Positions 16,363 to 25,464 of a stretch of 64,000 nucleotides of DNA are shown here, one piece after another. Source of the stretch: an uncultured Burkholderiales bacterium (lineage in GTDB: Bacteria > Pseudomonadota > Gammaproteobacteria > Burkholderiales > Burkholderiaceae_C); assembly GCA_937873395.1 (NCBI GenBank), contig CALMYH010000107.1:1-64000 (forward strand), written 5' to 3'. The notes below the pieces were generated by a model that made no database searches, was not told the DNA's origin, and was given only the letters and a program-made list of their open reading frames with translations. Positions within the stretch are counted from its first letter, which is position 1, and the number at the start of each line of letters is the position of its first letter. The translations under genes and the position numbers were made by a program.

Positions 16363-18768
16363 TCAGCGGCGTCCTGCCTGTCGGCAGGCCCGCCGATAGG
16401 CTTTGAGTGTCTGCTGAACCCGTCCCAGCACGGAGTCGGGTTCGTAGCCCCGAGCCGTGTCGTGGCCCAGCGACCAGCCGGCCGGCAGGCCACTGAGCAG
16501 GCCCAGGGCCTCGCCCAGTTCGCTGGCCGTGTACACATGGAACCGTCCCTGCCGCACCGCCGACACCAAGCGCTGGCTGAGCATGAGGTGGCGGGTGTTG
16601 CGCCGGGGAATCAGGACTCCCTGGGTACCGTCCAGGCCACCGTCTTCGCAGACGGCGAACCAGCCCTCGATCTTTTCGTTGATGCCACCGACAGGCATGA
16701 TCTCGCCATGCTGGTTGAGGGCGCCGGTGACGGCGATGTTCTGGCGCAGGGGCACGCCGGCCAGGGAGGACAGCAGGGCGAGCAGCTCGGCGCACGAGGC
16801 CGAATCGCCCTCGATGCCCTGGTACTCCTGCTCGAACACGATGGAGGCGTTCAGGGCCAATGGCGCCACGTGCGCAAACAGGGCGCCCAGCAAGCCCTGC
16901 AGGATGAGCACACCCTTGTCGTGGATCGGACCTGACATGGCCACCTCGCGCTCGATGGCCACCACCCCGTCGTGCCCGGCGTGGGTGCGTGCGCTCACGC
17001 GCACCGGCAGTCCGAAGCGCCAGTCGCCCATGTCGATCTGCGTCAGCCCGTTGACCTGTCCGATGCACGATCCGCCCAGCGCAATCAGCCGGTCACCCTG
17101 CCGGATGCTCTCCCGCATGCGTTGGGCCGGCAGGTCGTGGCGCAGGCGCCGACCCTCCAGGGCCTCAGCCACGTCGGTTGTCTCCACCAGCCGGGCGCGG
17201 CGTTCGCGGCAGACGGAGGCACTTTCCATGACCAGCGCCTCGGTCCGGGCAAACAGCGCGCTCTGGCGGGTCTGGTCATCCACTTCGCGGTGGGCCTCTT
17301 CAAGCAACGCGGCCACCGCGCCGGCCGAAAAATGGGGCAGGCCCAGGCGCCGGCAGGTGTGGGCGACAAACACCGCCGTGGCCAGGCGAGTTTGCGCGTC
17401 GGCGCTGAAGCTGTCGGTGAAATCCACCTTGACCCGGAAGTGGCGGGCGAATTCGGGGTCGCCGTCCTGGAGCGCGTAGTAGAGCTCGGGCGTGCCGATG
17501 AGGATCAGTTTCACGTCGACATCCACGCCCTGGGGCCGAAGGGAGACCGCGGGAATCGGCATCTGGGCCGCTGCGGGTTCCTCGATCTCGACCCGGCCAT
17601 TGCGCAGGAAGCGGCGCAGCTTCTCCCACGCCAGCGGGTCGGCCAGCAGGTCGCGCAGGTGCAGCAGCAAGAAGCCGCCATGGGCGCGCAGCAGGCTGCC
17701 GGCGCGCACGCGGGAAAAATCGGTCAGCAGCACGTCTTCTTCCGCCTGGTAGTCGATGCTGCCGAACAGCGCATGCACCACCGGGTTGTCTTCGATGATC
17801 ACCGGTGCACCTTCGCGGCCGGCGTTGTCCACCGCGACATTGACCTGGTAGCGGGACAGCAGGTCGATCATGGCCTCCTGCCTTTCGGCCTCGTTGCACT
17901 CCTGGGCCATGAAAAGCTCCACGTGCTCCAGAACGTCGTGCTGCACCTGGTCGAGATACTGGTTGAGCTTGACGGTGTCCTTGATCTGCTTGCGAAGACC
18001 GCTGCGGATGGCCTGCATTTCGTGGTCGAGCAGCGGTTTGACGACCTGACGGCGCAGGGCCGCGAGCGCCTCGTGCATGACCCGGGCCATGGGGCGGGTC
18101 TTCTCGAGAAACCCGGCTATCTCGGCCCGCAAGGCCTGCTCCGCCACGTCCATCTCGACGCGCTGTTCGCGCGGCAGGGCCCGGGCTTCATCGGCGGTCA
18201 TGGCCTTGCCGTTGTCGCCGATGAGCGTGAAGACCAGGTGACCGCCTTCGCGAAAGAGCCGGAACCGTCGCTGTTCGGCAAAGGCTTCAAGCTCGGTGAA
18301 GGCGCGCGACTCCTCGCTTTTGTAGGAGGCCTCGATGCGTTCGCTTTCGCCCTTGAAGTCGTCGCCATCGAGCCGCAGGGGCACCTCGCGCTGGAGCGTT
18401 CGGCACAGCTGTTGCATCAGTTGCCGCAGTTCCCGGCCCTGTCCTGGCGGCATCCGCAGCGCGCGCGGGCGCTCCGGCACGTCGAAGTTGTACAGGTAGC
18501 ACAGGTCGGGTGGCACCGGCCGGGTGGTGGCTTCCTCTCGCGCGAGCTGGGTCAGGAGCGAAGAGCGGCCGCTGCCCACCTCGCCGAGCACGAACAGGTG
18601 GTAGTCGGGCTGGTCCATGGTCAGGCCGAAACGGGCGGCCTGTTCGGCGCGCTGCTGGCCGATCCAGGGCACGGGCTGGCCCAACAGTTCGCTGGTGTCT
18701 GAGAACGGCAGCGTGGAGGGATCGATGATCAGTCGCAGCTGTTCGGGCTTGGTCGGGTCGAGGGCCAT
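16363..18768 (-). CDS. Lon-family (LonB/LonC-like) ATP-dependent protease homologue
   Basis: 801 aa. An AAA-like N-terminal part, a long charged insertion with coiled-coil character (about 100-300) and a C-terminal Lon protease domain. The catalytic dyad is present: S656 in EGDSASCAE and K699 in GGINEKIEG, 43 residues apart as in Lon. The nucleotide loop is GEVGSGRSS, a degenerate Walker A lacking the Lys, so ATP use is doubtful. Annotated homologues are often called AAA family ATPase or YcbZ/LonB-like. It lacks the N-terminal LAN domain of the canonical Lon encoded at 42847. Substrates are unknown. It stands between hpnE and the SH3 gene, all on the minus strand. Confidence 0.82.
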   Translation of the reverse strand: MALDPTKPEQLRLIIDPSTLPFSDTSELLGQPVPWIGQQRAEQAARFGLTMDQPDYHLFVLGEVGSGRSSLLTQLAREEATTRPVPPDLCYLYNFDVPERPRALRMPPGQGRELRQLMQQLCRTLQREVPLRLDGDDFKGESERIEASYKSEESRAFTELEAFAEQRRFRLFREGGHLVFTLIGDNGKAMTADEARALPREQRVEMDVAEQALRAEIAGFLEKTRPMARVMHEALAALRRQVVKPLLDHEMQAIRSGLRKQIKDTVKLNQYLDQVQHDVLEHVELFMAQECNEAERQEAMIDLLSRYQVNVAVDNAGREGAPVIIEDNPVVHALFGSIDYQAEEDVLLTDFSRVRAGSLLRAHGGFLLLHLRDLLADPLAWEKLRRFLRNGRVEIEEPAAAQMPIPAVSLRPQGVDVDVKLILIGTPELYYALQDGDPEFARHFRVKVDFTDSFSADAQTRLATAVFVAHTCRRLGLPHFSAGAVAALLEEAHREVDDQTRQSALFARTEALVMESASVCRERRARLVETTDVAEALEGRRLRHDLPAQRMRESIRQGDRLIALGGSCIGQVNGLTQIDMGDWRFGLPVRVSARTHAGHDGVVAIEREVAMSGPIHDKGVLILQGLLGALFAHVAPLALNASIVFEQEYQGIEGDSASCAELLALLSSLAGVPLRQNIAVTGALNQHGEIMPVGGINEKIEGWFAVCEDGGLDGTQGVLIPRRNTRHLMLSQRLVSAVRQGRFHVYTASELGEALGLLSGLPAGWSLGHDTARGYEPDSVLGRVQQTLKAYRRACRQAGRR

Positions 18769-18886
18769 GGAGGTGGGAGTCCGTGTCGTGTCAGGTGGGC
18801 GGGTGTGGCGGCGGGGTTTCCCGCGCCCAAAGGCTCACGCTGCCATCATCACACAGGCGCGCGGCGCGTGCGAGCCCTGCCGCCGT

Positions 18887-20272
18887 TCAGTGCGCCGGCG
18901 GAGTCATCTCACGCAAGCGGCGGACGGCCGCCAGGCCGGATCGCACGGCAGCCTCCAGGGTGGCCGGGTAGGGGCCTTCCACAAGGTCACCGGCCGCGCA
19001 AAGCCCGGGGGCGATGTGCAGTCCGGGCCGCCGCAATTCCGGCAGGCAGGCGAAGGTCGCGCGTCTTTCCACCACGGTCTGCAGGGGCTGAAGGCCACCG
19101 AGGCCGAGTTGCTGTCGCGCCTGTCGCAAGACGGCCTGCTCGATACCGGAGCGGTCGCCTTCGCACGCGCTGACCACGAAGGCCAGCACACCTTGCATGA
19201 AGGGCTCGTGTGGCGCCAGCTGCCCACGATCGAACACGAACTGGGCGGGCGCACCGGCCGTGTCGCGCAAGGCCAGCATCGGCCGGGGAAGGCGCGCGCC
19301 CGGCGAGTGCGCGTAAACGGTGGCGATGGCGGTGAAAGGCAAGGCGGCGCAGGTGCTGGCCCAGGCGCCGAGCGCCCGGGCAGGCTCGGTCGCGCCTGTC
19401 GCAGACGCGGTCTGGGCGGCTTGCTGCATGGTCCGGGCCGCCGTGCCCGCCGAGGTGGCCCACACGACCCGGTGGAAGACGCGGTCCAGGCCGGCGCCCC
19501 GGAGACGCCATCCTGCGGGGTCTGGCTGGATCGTGTCCACCCGGGTGCCCAGGCGCAGCTGGAAGGCCCCTCCCAGGTTGTCCCGCAGCCAGCTCGCGGC
19601 GGCGTTCGGAAACAGGGCACCCAGGTCGACGCGGGGCAGCAGCAGGGTCGAGGCCGGCCAGGGTCCGAAGCCTGGGCCCAGCAGGGCGTCGTGCATCACC
19701 CGAAGAAAGACCTGGCCACTGGCCTGGGCGGCGGGCAGGTTGAGCGCCGAGACGCAAAGTGGATCGATCAGGTCGGCCATGACCCGAGGCGTCAGGCCTT
19801 GGCAGACGTCCCGGGCGGTCTGACCGCCGGGGCAGTCGAAGCCCTGGCCGCGCCAGCGAGCACCCACCTTCAGCAGCGCCAGCCTATCCCGCCATGCCCA
19901 GCCGCGGGCGCTGCCGATCGCCAGCAGCAGCGCGGGTGTGGCCGGCCAGCGGGCGGCCCAGTCTGCGGTCCGCAGGCCCGAACCGTCGGGGAAGGGCAAG
20001 CCCAGGGGCAGGGGCAGAAGCACCTCCGTCAGCGGGACGCCGACCCGCTGCATGCAGTTCAGGGTTTCGGTGTAGGCGCCGATCAGGATGTGCTGGCCGT
20101 TGTCCAGACGCAGGCGGTGGGTTTCCGTGAGGCCGACATCCAGCGCCCGGGCACGTCCGCCGAGTTCTCGAGCGGCCTCGAACACGGTCAGCTCGACATC
20201 CGGTGCGGCGGCCGCCACGGCCGCCGCCATGCCGGCCCAGCCGCCGCCCACGATGGCCAGCTTCAGCGTCAC
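18887..20272 (-). CDS. hpnE: Hydroxysqualene dehydroxylase (squalene-associated FAD-dependent desaturase)
   Basis: 461 aa from a GTG at 20272 that overlaps the hpnD stop (GTGA). The N-terminus has a Rossmann FAD motif (AIVGGGWAGMAAAVAAA, then an acidic strand end FEAARELGGRAR) and the C-terminus the amine-oxidase-type LCAAGDLVEGPYPATLEAAVRSG. HpnE reduces hydroxysqualene to squalene, the last step of the HpnCDE route. The start was chosen for the 4-bp overlap and because the FAD motif then begins at residue 6. Partners hpnD (adjacent) and hpnC (5 kb upstream in the same unit) support the call over a generic phytoene-desaturase-like enzyme. Confidence 0.92.
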   Translation of the reverse strand: MTLKLAIVGGGWAGMAAAVAAAAPDVELTVFEAARELGGRARALDVGLTETHRLRLDNGQHILIGAYTETLNCMQRVGVPLTEVLLPLPLGLPFPDGSGLRTADWAARWPATPALLLAIGSARGWAWRDRLALLKVGARWRGQGFDCPGGQTARDVCQGLTPRVMADLIDPLCVSALNLPAAQASGQVFLRVMHDALLGPGFGPWPASTLLLPRVDLGALFPNAAASWLRDNLGGAFQLRLGTRVDTIQPDPAGWRLRGAGLDRVFHRVVWATSAGTAARTMQQAAQTASATGATEPARALGAWASTCAALPFTAIATVYAHSPGARLPRPMLALRDTAGAPAQFVFDRGQLAPHEPFMQGVLAFVVSACEGDRSGIEQAVLRQARQQLGLGGLQPLQTVVERRATFACLPELRRPGLHIAPGLCAAGDLVEGPYPATLEAAVRSGLAAVRRLREMTPPAH

Positions 20273-21135
20273 AGCCGCCCCAGCGCCTGCACCTTCCAGG
20301 CCAGCCAGAACTTGCGCAAGGGCGTGAGGCTGACCCGGCGGGTGAGCACCAGCATGGGTTCGGCGGCGATCTCGTTCAGCAGGGTGCGATAGATGCTGGC
20401 CATCATCAGGCCAGGCTTCTGGGCCCGGCGATCGGCTGCCGGAAGCAGGGCCAGCGCCTCGCCATAGGTCTGCAGGGCGCGTTGGCACTGGAAATCCATC
20501 AGCGCCCGAAAGCGCCGTTCGAAGTCGGGACCGTCGCTCCCTGCTGCCGGGCCCCGCCTGAGCAGTTCATGGGCCTTGAGATCGAAGCGCTGCAGCTCGT
20601 TGACCGGCAGGTAGATGCGCCCTCTTGCCGCGTCCTCACCCACGTCACGGATGATGTTGGTGAGCTGGAAGGCCAGGCCCAGGCGGTGGGCGTAGGCGGT
20701 CGTGGCCGGGTCTGTCTGGCCGAAGATGCGGGCCGCCACCTCGCCGACGATGCCCGCCACCAGATGACAGTACCGCTGAAGGCTCGCGAAGTCCAGGTAG
20801 CGACTCTGGTCCAGATCCATCTGGCAGCCGTCGATCACGGCCAGCAGGTGCCGGGCTTCGATGTCATGGGTCGGGCAATGGGGCATCAGCGCCTGGGTCG
20901 CGGGATGGCTGGGCTGTCCCGCAAAGGCCTGCACGACCTCCTGCCGCCACCAGGCCAGCTTGGTCTGGGCCACGCCTGGATCCTGTACCTCGTCGACCAC
21001 ATCGTCCACTTCGCGGCAGAAGGCGTAGAAAGCGGTGATGGCGGCGCGCCGCTGTGGCGGCAGGAACAGGAAGGCGTAATAGAAGCTGCTGCCCGAGGCG
21101 GCGGCTTTCTGCTGGACGTATTCTTGGGCGTTCAT
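20269..21135 (-). CDS. hpnD: Presqualene diphosphate synthase
   Basis: 288-aa trans-isoprenyl diphosphate synthase fold. Two aspartate-rich motifs: FCREVDDVVDEV (about 40-51) and IIRDVGEDAARGRIYLP (about 160-176). It condenses two farnesyl diphosphates to presqualene diphosphate. The start MNAQEYVQQKAAASGSSFYY matches the family. It follows the RND pump gene by 33 bp and overlaps hpnE. Distinguished from HpnC by the GRIYLP form of the second motif and by its position next to hpnE. Confidence 0.93.
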   Translation of the reverse strand: MNAQEYVQQKAAASGSSFYYAFLFLPPQRRAAITAFYAFCREVDDVVDEVQDPGVAQTKLAWWRQEVVQAFAGQPSHPATQALMPHCPTHDIEARHLLAVIDGCQMDLDQSRYLDFASLQRYCHLVAGIVGEVAARIFGQTDPATTAYAHRLGLAFQLTNIIRDVGEDAARGRIYLPVNELQRFDLKAHELLRRGPAAGSDGPDFERRFRALMDFQCQRALQTYGEALALLPAADRRAQKPGLMMASIYRTLLNEIAAEPMLVLTRRVSLTPLRKFWLAWKVQALGRL

Positions 21136-21168
21136 GGCTCGGAAACTGCTCCGAGTGTAATCAGCGCC

Positions 21169-24100
21169 TCAACCGGGGTGGCCGACAGGTCTGTGCCTGC
21201 GCATGAATGTCTGGAAAAGCAGAGGAACCATGAACAGGGTCAGGACGGTCGAGAACGCCAGGCCCCACACAATGCTGGCGGCCACGGGACCCCACAGGAG
21301 GCTCTTGCCTCCCAGCCCGAAAGCCAGCGAGAAAAGCCCCCCGATGGTGGTGGTGGTGGTGATCAGGATCGGGACCACACGGCGCCGGCTGGCCTGGACT
21401 ATCGCGTGGATGGTGCTCATGCCTTGGTCCAGTCGCTGGTTCGCAGCGTCGATCAGCACGATGGCCGAGTTGACCGCGATGCCGGTCAGTGCAATGACCC
21501 CGTAAAGCGTATAGAGGGAAAGCGGATTTCCCGAAATCGCCAGACCGAAAGCCACGCCAGTGAAGGCCAGGGGCACGGTCACCAGGATCATCATCGGCTG
21601 CCAGTAGCTGCGGAACTGGGCCGCCAGGATCAGGTAGATCAGGCCCACGCCCAGCAGGAACAGGGTTTGCATGGCAGCCAGGCTTTCTTCGATGTCTTCG
21701 AGTTCACCCGAAAAATCGAGATCGACACCCGGATGACCGGCCCTGATCTTTTCCCATTCGGCCTTGATGATGTCGTTGGCGACCTTGGTGTCGGTGACAT
21801 CCTTGTCCAGGTTGGCCTCGACCGTCACCGTTCGCCGGAGGTTGTAATGCCGTATGAAGCCACGACCCGGCGCGGTTTCGGCCTGCAGCAGGCTGCCCAG
21901 CCGGGTGACCTGCCCGTTGGGCAGTGCGACCGGTTCATCCAGCAGGACCCCCGGATCGATGCGCAGATCGTCCGAGCCGCGCAGTGCCTGACCGGAACGC
22001 ACGCGCAGGTCGATCTTGTCGCCTTCATCGCGGGTGAATGCCACCACCTCGCCGTCCACCGCCAGTCGCACCAGGCGGGCGACCTGGCCCGCTCCCAGGC
22101 CGGCCTCGCCCAGGGCATGGTGATCCAGCCGCAACTGGAGCTGGGGGCGCCCGGGCAGGTTGTCGTCCTGGATATCCTTGGCACCAGGGATGGTCGCGAC
22201 GATGCGTTTGAGATCCTCGGCGGCGTTCTGGATCTGATCGAAATCGTCGCCACGCACCTTGACACTGATGGCCTTGCCCGACGGCGGACCGCCCGAGAGA
22301 ATGGTGAAACTTTTTCGCCCCGGGCCCGGCATCGATTCGATCTCGCTGCGCATGTCCTCCACCACCTGCTGCACCTCGCGGGCCCCGTTGGTGCGCGGGT
22401 TGAGCGACACGAACACCTGTCCGTACAGGTCTCCGTACACAGGCTCGGTCTCGGTGAACTTCAGGCCGGCGGTGCTGGTGACTGCGCGCGCCTCGGCGCT
22501 GTCGCCCACCCCCAGCAGGCGCTGGCGAACGGCGGCCTCCACGCGCTGGGTCTCGGCCAGCGTGTCTTCCAGCGACGCATCCTCGGGCATGTCCACGTTC
22601 ACGTAGAAGGCACGGATCGGGTCAAAGGCAAAGAACTGCACCCTCACCACACCGGTGACGATCAGGGAAACCGCGATGGCCATCGATGCCAGGCCCAGCA
22701 GGGCAAAGCGGACCGGGCGCCTGAGCACATAGCCCAGCACCTGGCCGTAGCGCAGCCGGATGCCACGGGTGAAACGCTCCCGCCAGCGCTGGACACGGGA
22801 GGGCCGGTCGAAGCGTACACCGATGACAGACACGTGGACCGGCATCATCCAGAAAGCCTCGATCAGGGAGATCATCAGGGCCAGCGTGACCACAAACGGG
22901 ATCACGAACATGAACTTGCCGACGATCCCGGGCAGCAGCATCAATGGCAGGAACGCGGCCATGGTGGTGGCCACCGAGGCCAGCACCGGTTTCCACATCT
23001 CCCGTATCGCCCCCAGACTGGCTTCCAGCACGGCCTGCCCGCGCGCCATGCGGTAATAGATGGCTTCCACCACCACCACCGCACAGTCGACCAGCATGCC
23101 GAGCGCGATCACGACCCCCAGCAGCACCGAGACGTTCACGGTGTAGTCCATGGCGTTGAGCAGGCCAAAGGTCCCCAGCAGGGAGAACGGAATGCCCAAG
23201 GCCACCAGCACGCCGATGCGCCAGCCCAGGAACAGCCAGCAGACGGCCAGCACCATCGCAATGCCGTACAGAGCGTTGGTCTGCATGACGCCGATGGCCT
23301 CGCGGGTGGGCACGGTCTGGTCGTCGGTCAGCACCAGCCGCAGCCCGTCGCTGGACAGAACCCCGTTCTGGCGGTCGATGTAGGTCTTGAGCCGTTCGAC
23401 CAGCTCCAGTGTGTTGGTGCCGGACTTCTTGGTGACCGCCAGCGACACCGCGCTTTGTCCGTCCATGCTGGCGTACTGCGCGGCGGGCGCCCGGGCACGC
23501 TCGACCCGCGCCACCTCACCGAGCCGGGCCGATGCCCCCGGACGGCTGGCCGATGTCACGGGCAGCAGCGCCAGCTGCTGCGGGTCGGTGTTCACACCCC
23601 TGAGGCTGACCGACCAGGAGCCGCCCTGTGTCTGCAGGGTTCCACCGCTGGTGTCTCGCCACCAGGCGGCCAGCGTGTCGGCCACGTCCGATGCGAGCAG
23701 GCCGCGGGCGGCCAGGGCCACGGCATCGGTGCTGACGAGGATCTCCGGATCGCGCAGGCCCGAGGCGTAGACCTGGTCGACCCCACCCAGGCGTTCCAGG
23801 TCCTCCTTGATGCGGCGCGCGTTCAGCCGCAGGCTTTCGTCGTCGGCCTGACCGACGAGCATCAAGGTGGCGGTCGGGAAACCGTTGCTGGTGGTGATCT
23901 CCAGGATCAGTGGATCCCGGGCCTCCCGGGGCAGCTCGCTGGAGGCCTTGTTCTGGATTTCGCGACGCAGGTCGGCCATGCGTTTGTCGAAGGTCCGGTC
24001 GTTGATCTCGCGAAAGCGGATCAGCATGCTCGAAATGTTCTCGCGCGAATTGGAAATCACGAAACGCACATCGGCCACGCCCTTGATGCCGTCTTCCAGC

Positions 24101-24297
24101 GGGTTGGTGACCAGCCGTTCGACTTCTTCCGCGCTGGCGCCCGGCAGCACGGTGGTCACGCTGACCCAGTTGAAGTTGATCTCCGGGTCCTGCTCGCGCG
24201 GCATGGACAGGTAGCCCAGCAGACCGATGAGCATCACCACCACGAAGGTGATGTTGGCCAGCGGATGGTTGGTCAGCAGGGATCGCATGAAACCCAT
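21169..24297 (-). CDS. RND-family efflux transporter inner-membrane pump (pump 1)
   Basis: 1042 aa with the RND layout: TM1, large periplasmic loop (about 35-335), TM2-6, TM7, second loop, TM8-12. The start MGFMRSLLTNHPLANITF and PREQDPEINF resemble proton-driven pumps of the AcrB/MdtB type. The proton-relay position in TM4 reads GMLVDCAVVVVEA, so the second Asp of the usual DD pair is Cys, and in TM10 the usual Lys is Val (TGIAVNSAIVLID). The MFP gene is 15 bp upstream and hpnD 33 bp downstream. No outer-membrane channel gene is nearby. The location inside squalene genes suggests, but does not prove, a lipid-related substrate. Confidence 0.9.
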   Translation of the reverse strand: MGFMRSLLTNHPLANITFVVVMLIGLLGYLSMPREQDPEINFNWVSVTTVLPGASAEEVERLVTNPLEDGIKGVADVRFVISNSRENISSMLIRFREINDRTFDKRMADLRREIQNKASSELPREARDPLILEITTSNGFPTATLMLVGQADDESLRLNARRIKEDLERLGGVDQVYASGLRDPEILVSTDAVALAARGLLASDVADTLAAWWRDTSGGTLQTQGGSWSVSLRGVNTDPQQLALLPVTSASRPGASARLGEVARVERARAPAAQYASMDGQSAVSLAVTKKSGTNTLELVERLKTYIDRQNGVLSSDGLRLVLTDDQTVPTREAIGVMQTNALYGIAMVLAVCWLFLGWRIGVLVALGIPFSLLGTFGLLNAMDYTVNVSVLLGVVIALGMLVDCAVVVVEAIYYRMARGQAVLEASLGAIREMWKPVLASVATTMAAFLPLMLLPGIVGKFMFVIPFVVTLALMISLIEAFWMMPVHVSVIGVRFDRPSRVQRWRERFTRGIRLRYGQVLGYVLRRPVRFALLGLASMAIAVSLIVTGVVRVQFFAFDPIRAFYVNVDMPEDASLEDTLAETQRVEAAVRQRLLGVGDSAEARAVTSTAGLKFTETEPVYGDLYGQVFVSLNPRTNGAREVQQVVEDMRSEIESMPGPGRKSFTILSGGPPSGKAISVKVRGDDFDQIQNAAEDLKRIVATIPGAKDIQDDNLPGRPQLQLRLDHHALGEAGLGAGQVARLVRLAVDGEVVAFTRDEGDKIDLRVRSGQALRGSDDLRIDPGVLLDEPVALPNGQVTRLGSLLQAETAPGRGFIRHYNLRRTVTVEANLDKDVTDTKVANDIIKAEWEKIRAGHPGVDLDFSGELEDIEESLAAMQTLFLLGVGLIYLILAAQFRSYWQPMMILVTVPLAFTGVAFGLAISGNPLSLYTLYGVIALTGIAVNSAIVLIDAANQRLDQGMSTIHAIVQASRRRVVPILITTTTTIGGLFSLAFGLGGKSLLWGPVAASIVWGLAFSTVLTLFMVPLLFQTFMRRHRPVGHPG

Positions 24298-24312
24298 GAT
24301 GGAAACCCTGCC

Positions 24313-25428
24313 TCAGCGGCCTGCCGGCCGTGTCTCTACCGCCTGGCCGTCCTGGAGCGCGGCTTGGCCGCGGACGACCAGTTGCAGCGACGGATTCCAG
24401 CCGGCCGGGACCAAGGGTGCACGGCCTTCCTGGGCACCGGGCAGGGGCTGAAAGCGTGCCACCGTGGTGTTGCCCTGTGCAGCGATCACGAAGACACCCA
24501 GCTGGCCGTTGCGGCGCACCAGCAGTGAGGGCGGAAGATGAGGGCGTCCTTCCTGCCAGCGCAGCGTGCCGGCGGTGCCCGCGACCGGGGTCGCCTCAGC
24601 GTTGGCAAAGGCCAGGCGTGCGGTTCGCGTGCGCGCCGGTTCGCTCAGCGTGGAGCCGATGCGCAACAGGCGGACCGGATGGGACAGGCCCTCGGCCTCG
24701 AAATGCAGCCGGCGTGCCTGGGGCAGGGCGGAAGCGTCCTGCGGTGTCAGTGTGGCGTCCAGTTCGACCGCGGTCCGCTCGGCGAGCACATAAAGGAGGC
24801 TGCCGGGCGCCACCGATTCGCCGGTCTGGGCGAGACGTTCGATGACCTCACCGTCAAAAGGCGCCCTGAGCACGGTTTTGTCGAGTTGTCGTTGCGTGGT
24901 GGCCATCTGGGCGCGGTTGGCCTCGGTTTCGGCCAGCAACAGGGCGACCTCGGTTTCCCGCTGGGCCAGCGCCGGGGGGAAGAAGAACCCCGGGGGGGTC
25001 AGTCCCGGGGCGCGCGGCAGCGGGGCGGGGGCCGGGCGCGCCCGGCCGGGGTGGGCCTGCCGGGCGGCACGGGCCCGCTGCACCGCCAGTTCCGGATCGC
25101 GCGGATCGATGCGCGCCAGCACCTGGCCACGGCGCACCTCGGCCCCGACATCGACGGTCCACTGCTGCAGGGTTCCGCCGACCTCGGCCGCCAGCCGGGA
25201 GACATTGCGGGCGCGAACCCGTGCGGCGGCTTCCCGATCCGGAAACACCTGGCTGGTTTCCAGGCTGGCGGTCTGCACCGACGCCGCCAGGGTTGGCGCC
25301 GGTGCACCCGCGGGAGCTTCCTGCGCAGACACCGGAACCCAGGTCAGCAGGGTGCAGGTCAGCGCCAGGCACAGCATGGCCGGCGAGTGCGCGCGGTGTC
25401 GAAGGGCAGGTGAGGGCTTAGATTTCAT
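24313..25428 (-). CDS. RND efflux periplasmic adaptor (MFP) with a degraded helical hairpin
   Basis: 371 aa. Signal peptide 1-35 (cleavage near VSAQ), then a biotinyl-lipoyl half (GGTLQQWTVDVGAEVRRGQVLARID), a hairpin region, the second lipoyl half (VLRAPFDGEVIERLAQTGESV) and a beta-barrel. It should bridge pump 1 to an outer-membrane channel. Residues 127-152 of the alpha-hairpin contain ten prolines (RPAPAPLPRAP, LTPPGFFFPP) where the paralogue at 26498 has a regular coiled coil of exactly the same length, so this stretch is either a consensus error in GC-rich DNA or a real loss of the hairpin. It lies between hpnC (36 bp) and the pump (15 bp). Confidence 0.85.
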   Translation of the reverse strand: MKSKPSPALRHRAHSPAMLCLALTCTLLTWVPVSAQEAPAGAPAPTLAASVQTASLETSQVFPDREAAARVRARNVSRLAAEVGGTLQQWTVDVGAEVRRGQVLARIDPRDPELAVQRARAARQAHPGRARPAPAPLPRAPGLTPPGFFFPPALAQRETEVALLLAETEANRAQMATTQRQLDKTVLRAPFDGEVIERLAQTGESVAPGSLLYVLAERTAVELDATLTPQDASALPQARRLHFEAEGLSHPVRLLRIGSTLSEPARTRTARLAFANAEATPVAGTAGTLRWQEGRPHLPPSLLVRRNGQLGVFVIAAQGNTTVARFQPLPGAQEGRAPLVPAGWNPSLQLVVRGQAALQDGQAVETRPAGR

Positions 25429-25464
25429 GGGTTGTAGACGGGTTCAGGGGCAGACGCGGGAAGC

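Noticed and set aside
20203..24528. Very long plus-strand open frame (over 1,400 codons) opposite the RND pump and squalene genes
   Set aside because: Its translation is low-complexity, rich in His, Gln, Gly and Arg, with no domain. It is an antisense frame kept open by high GC at third positions of the real genes.
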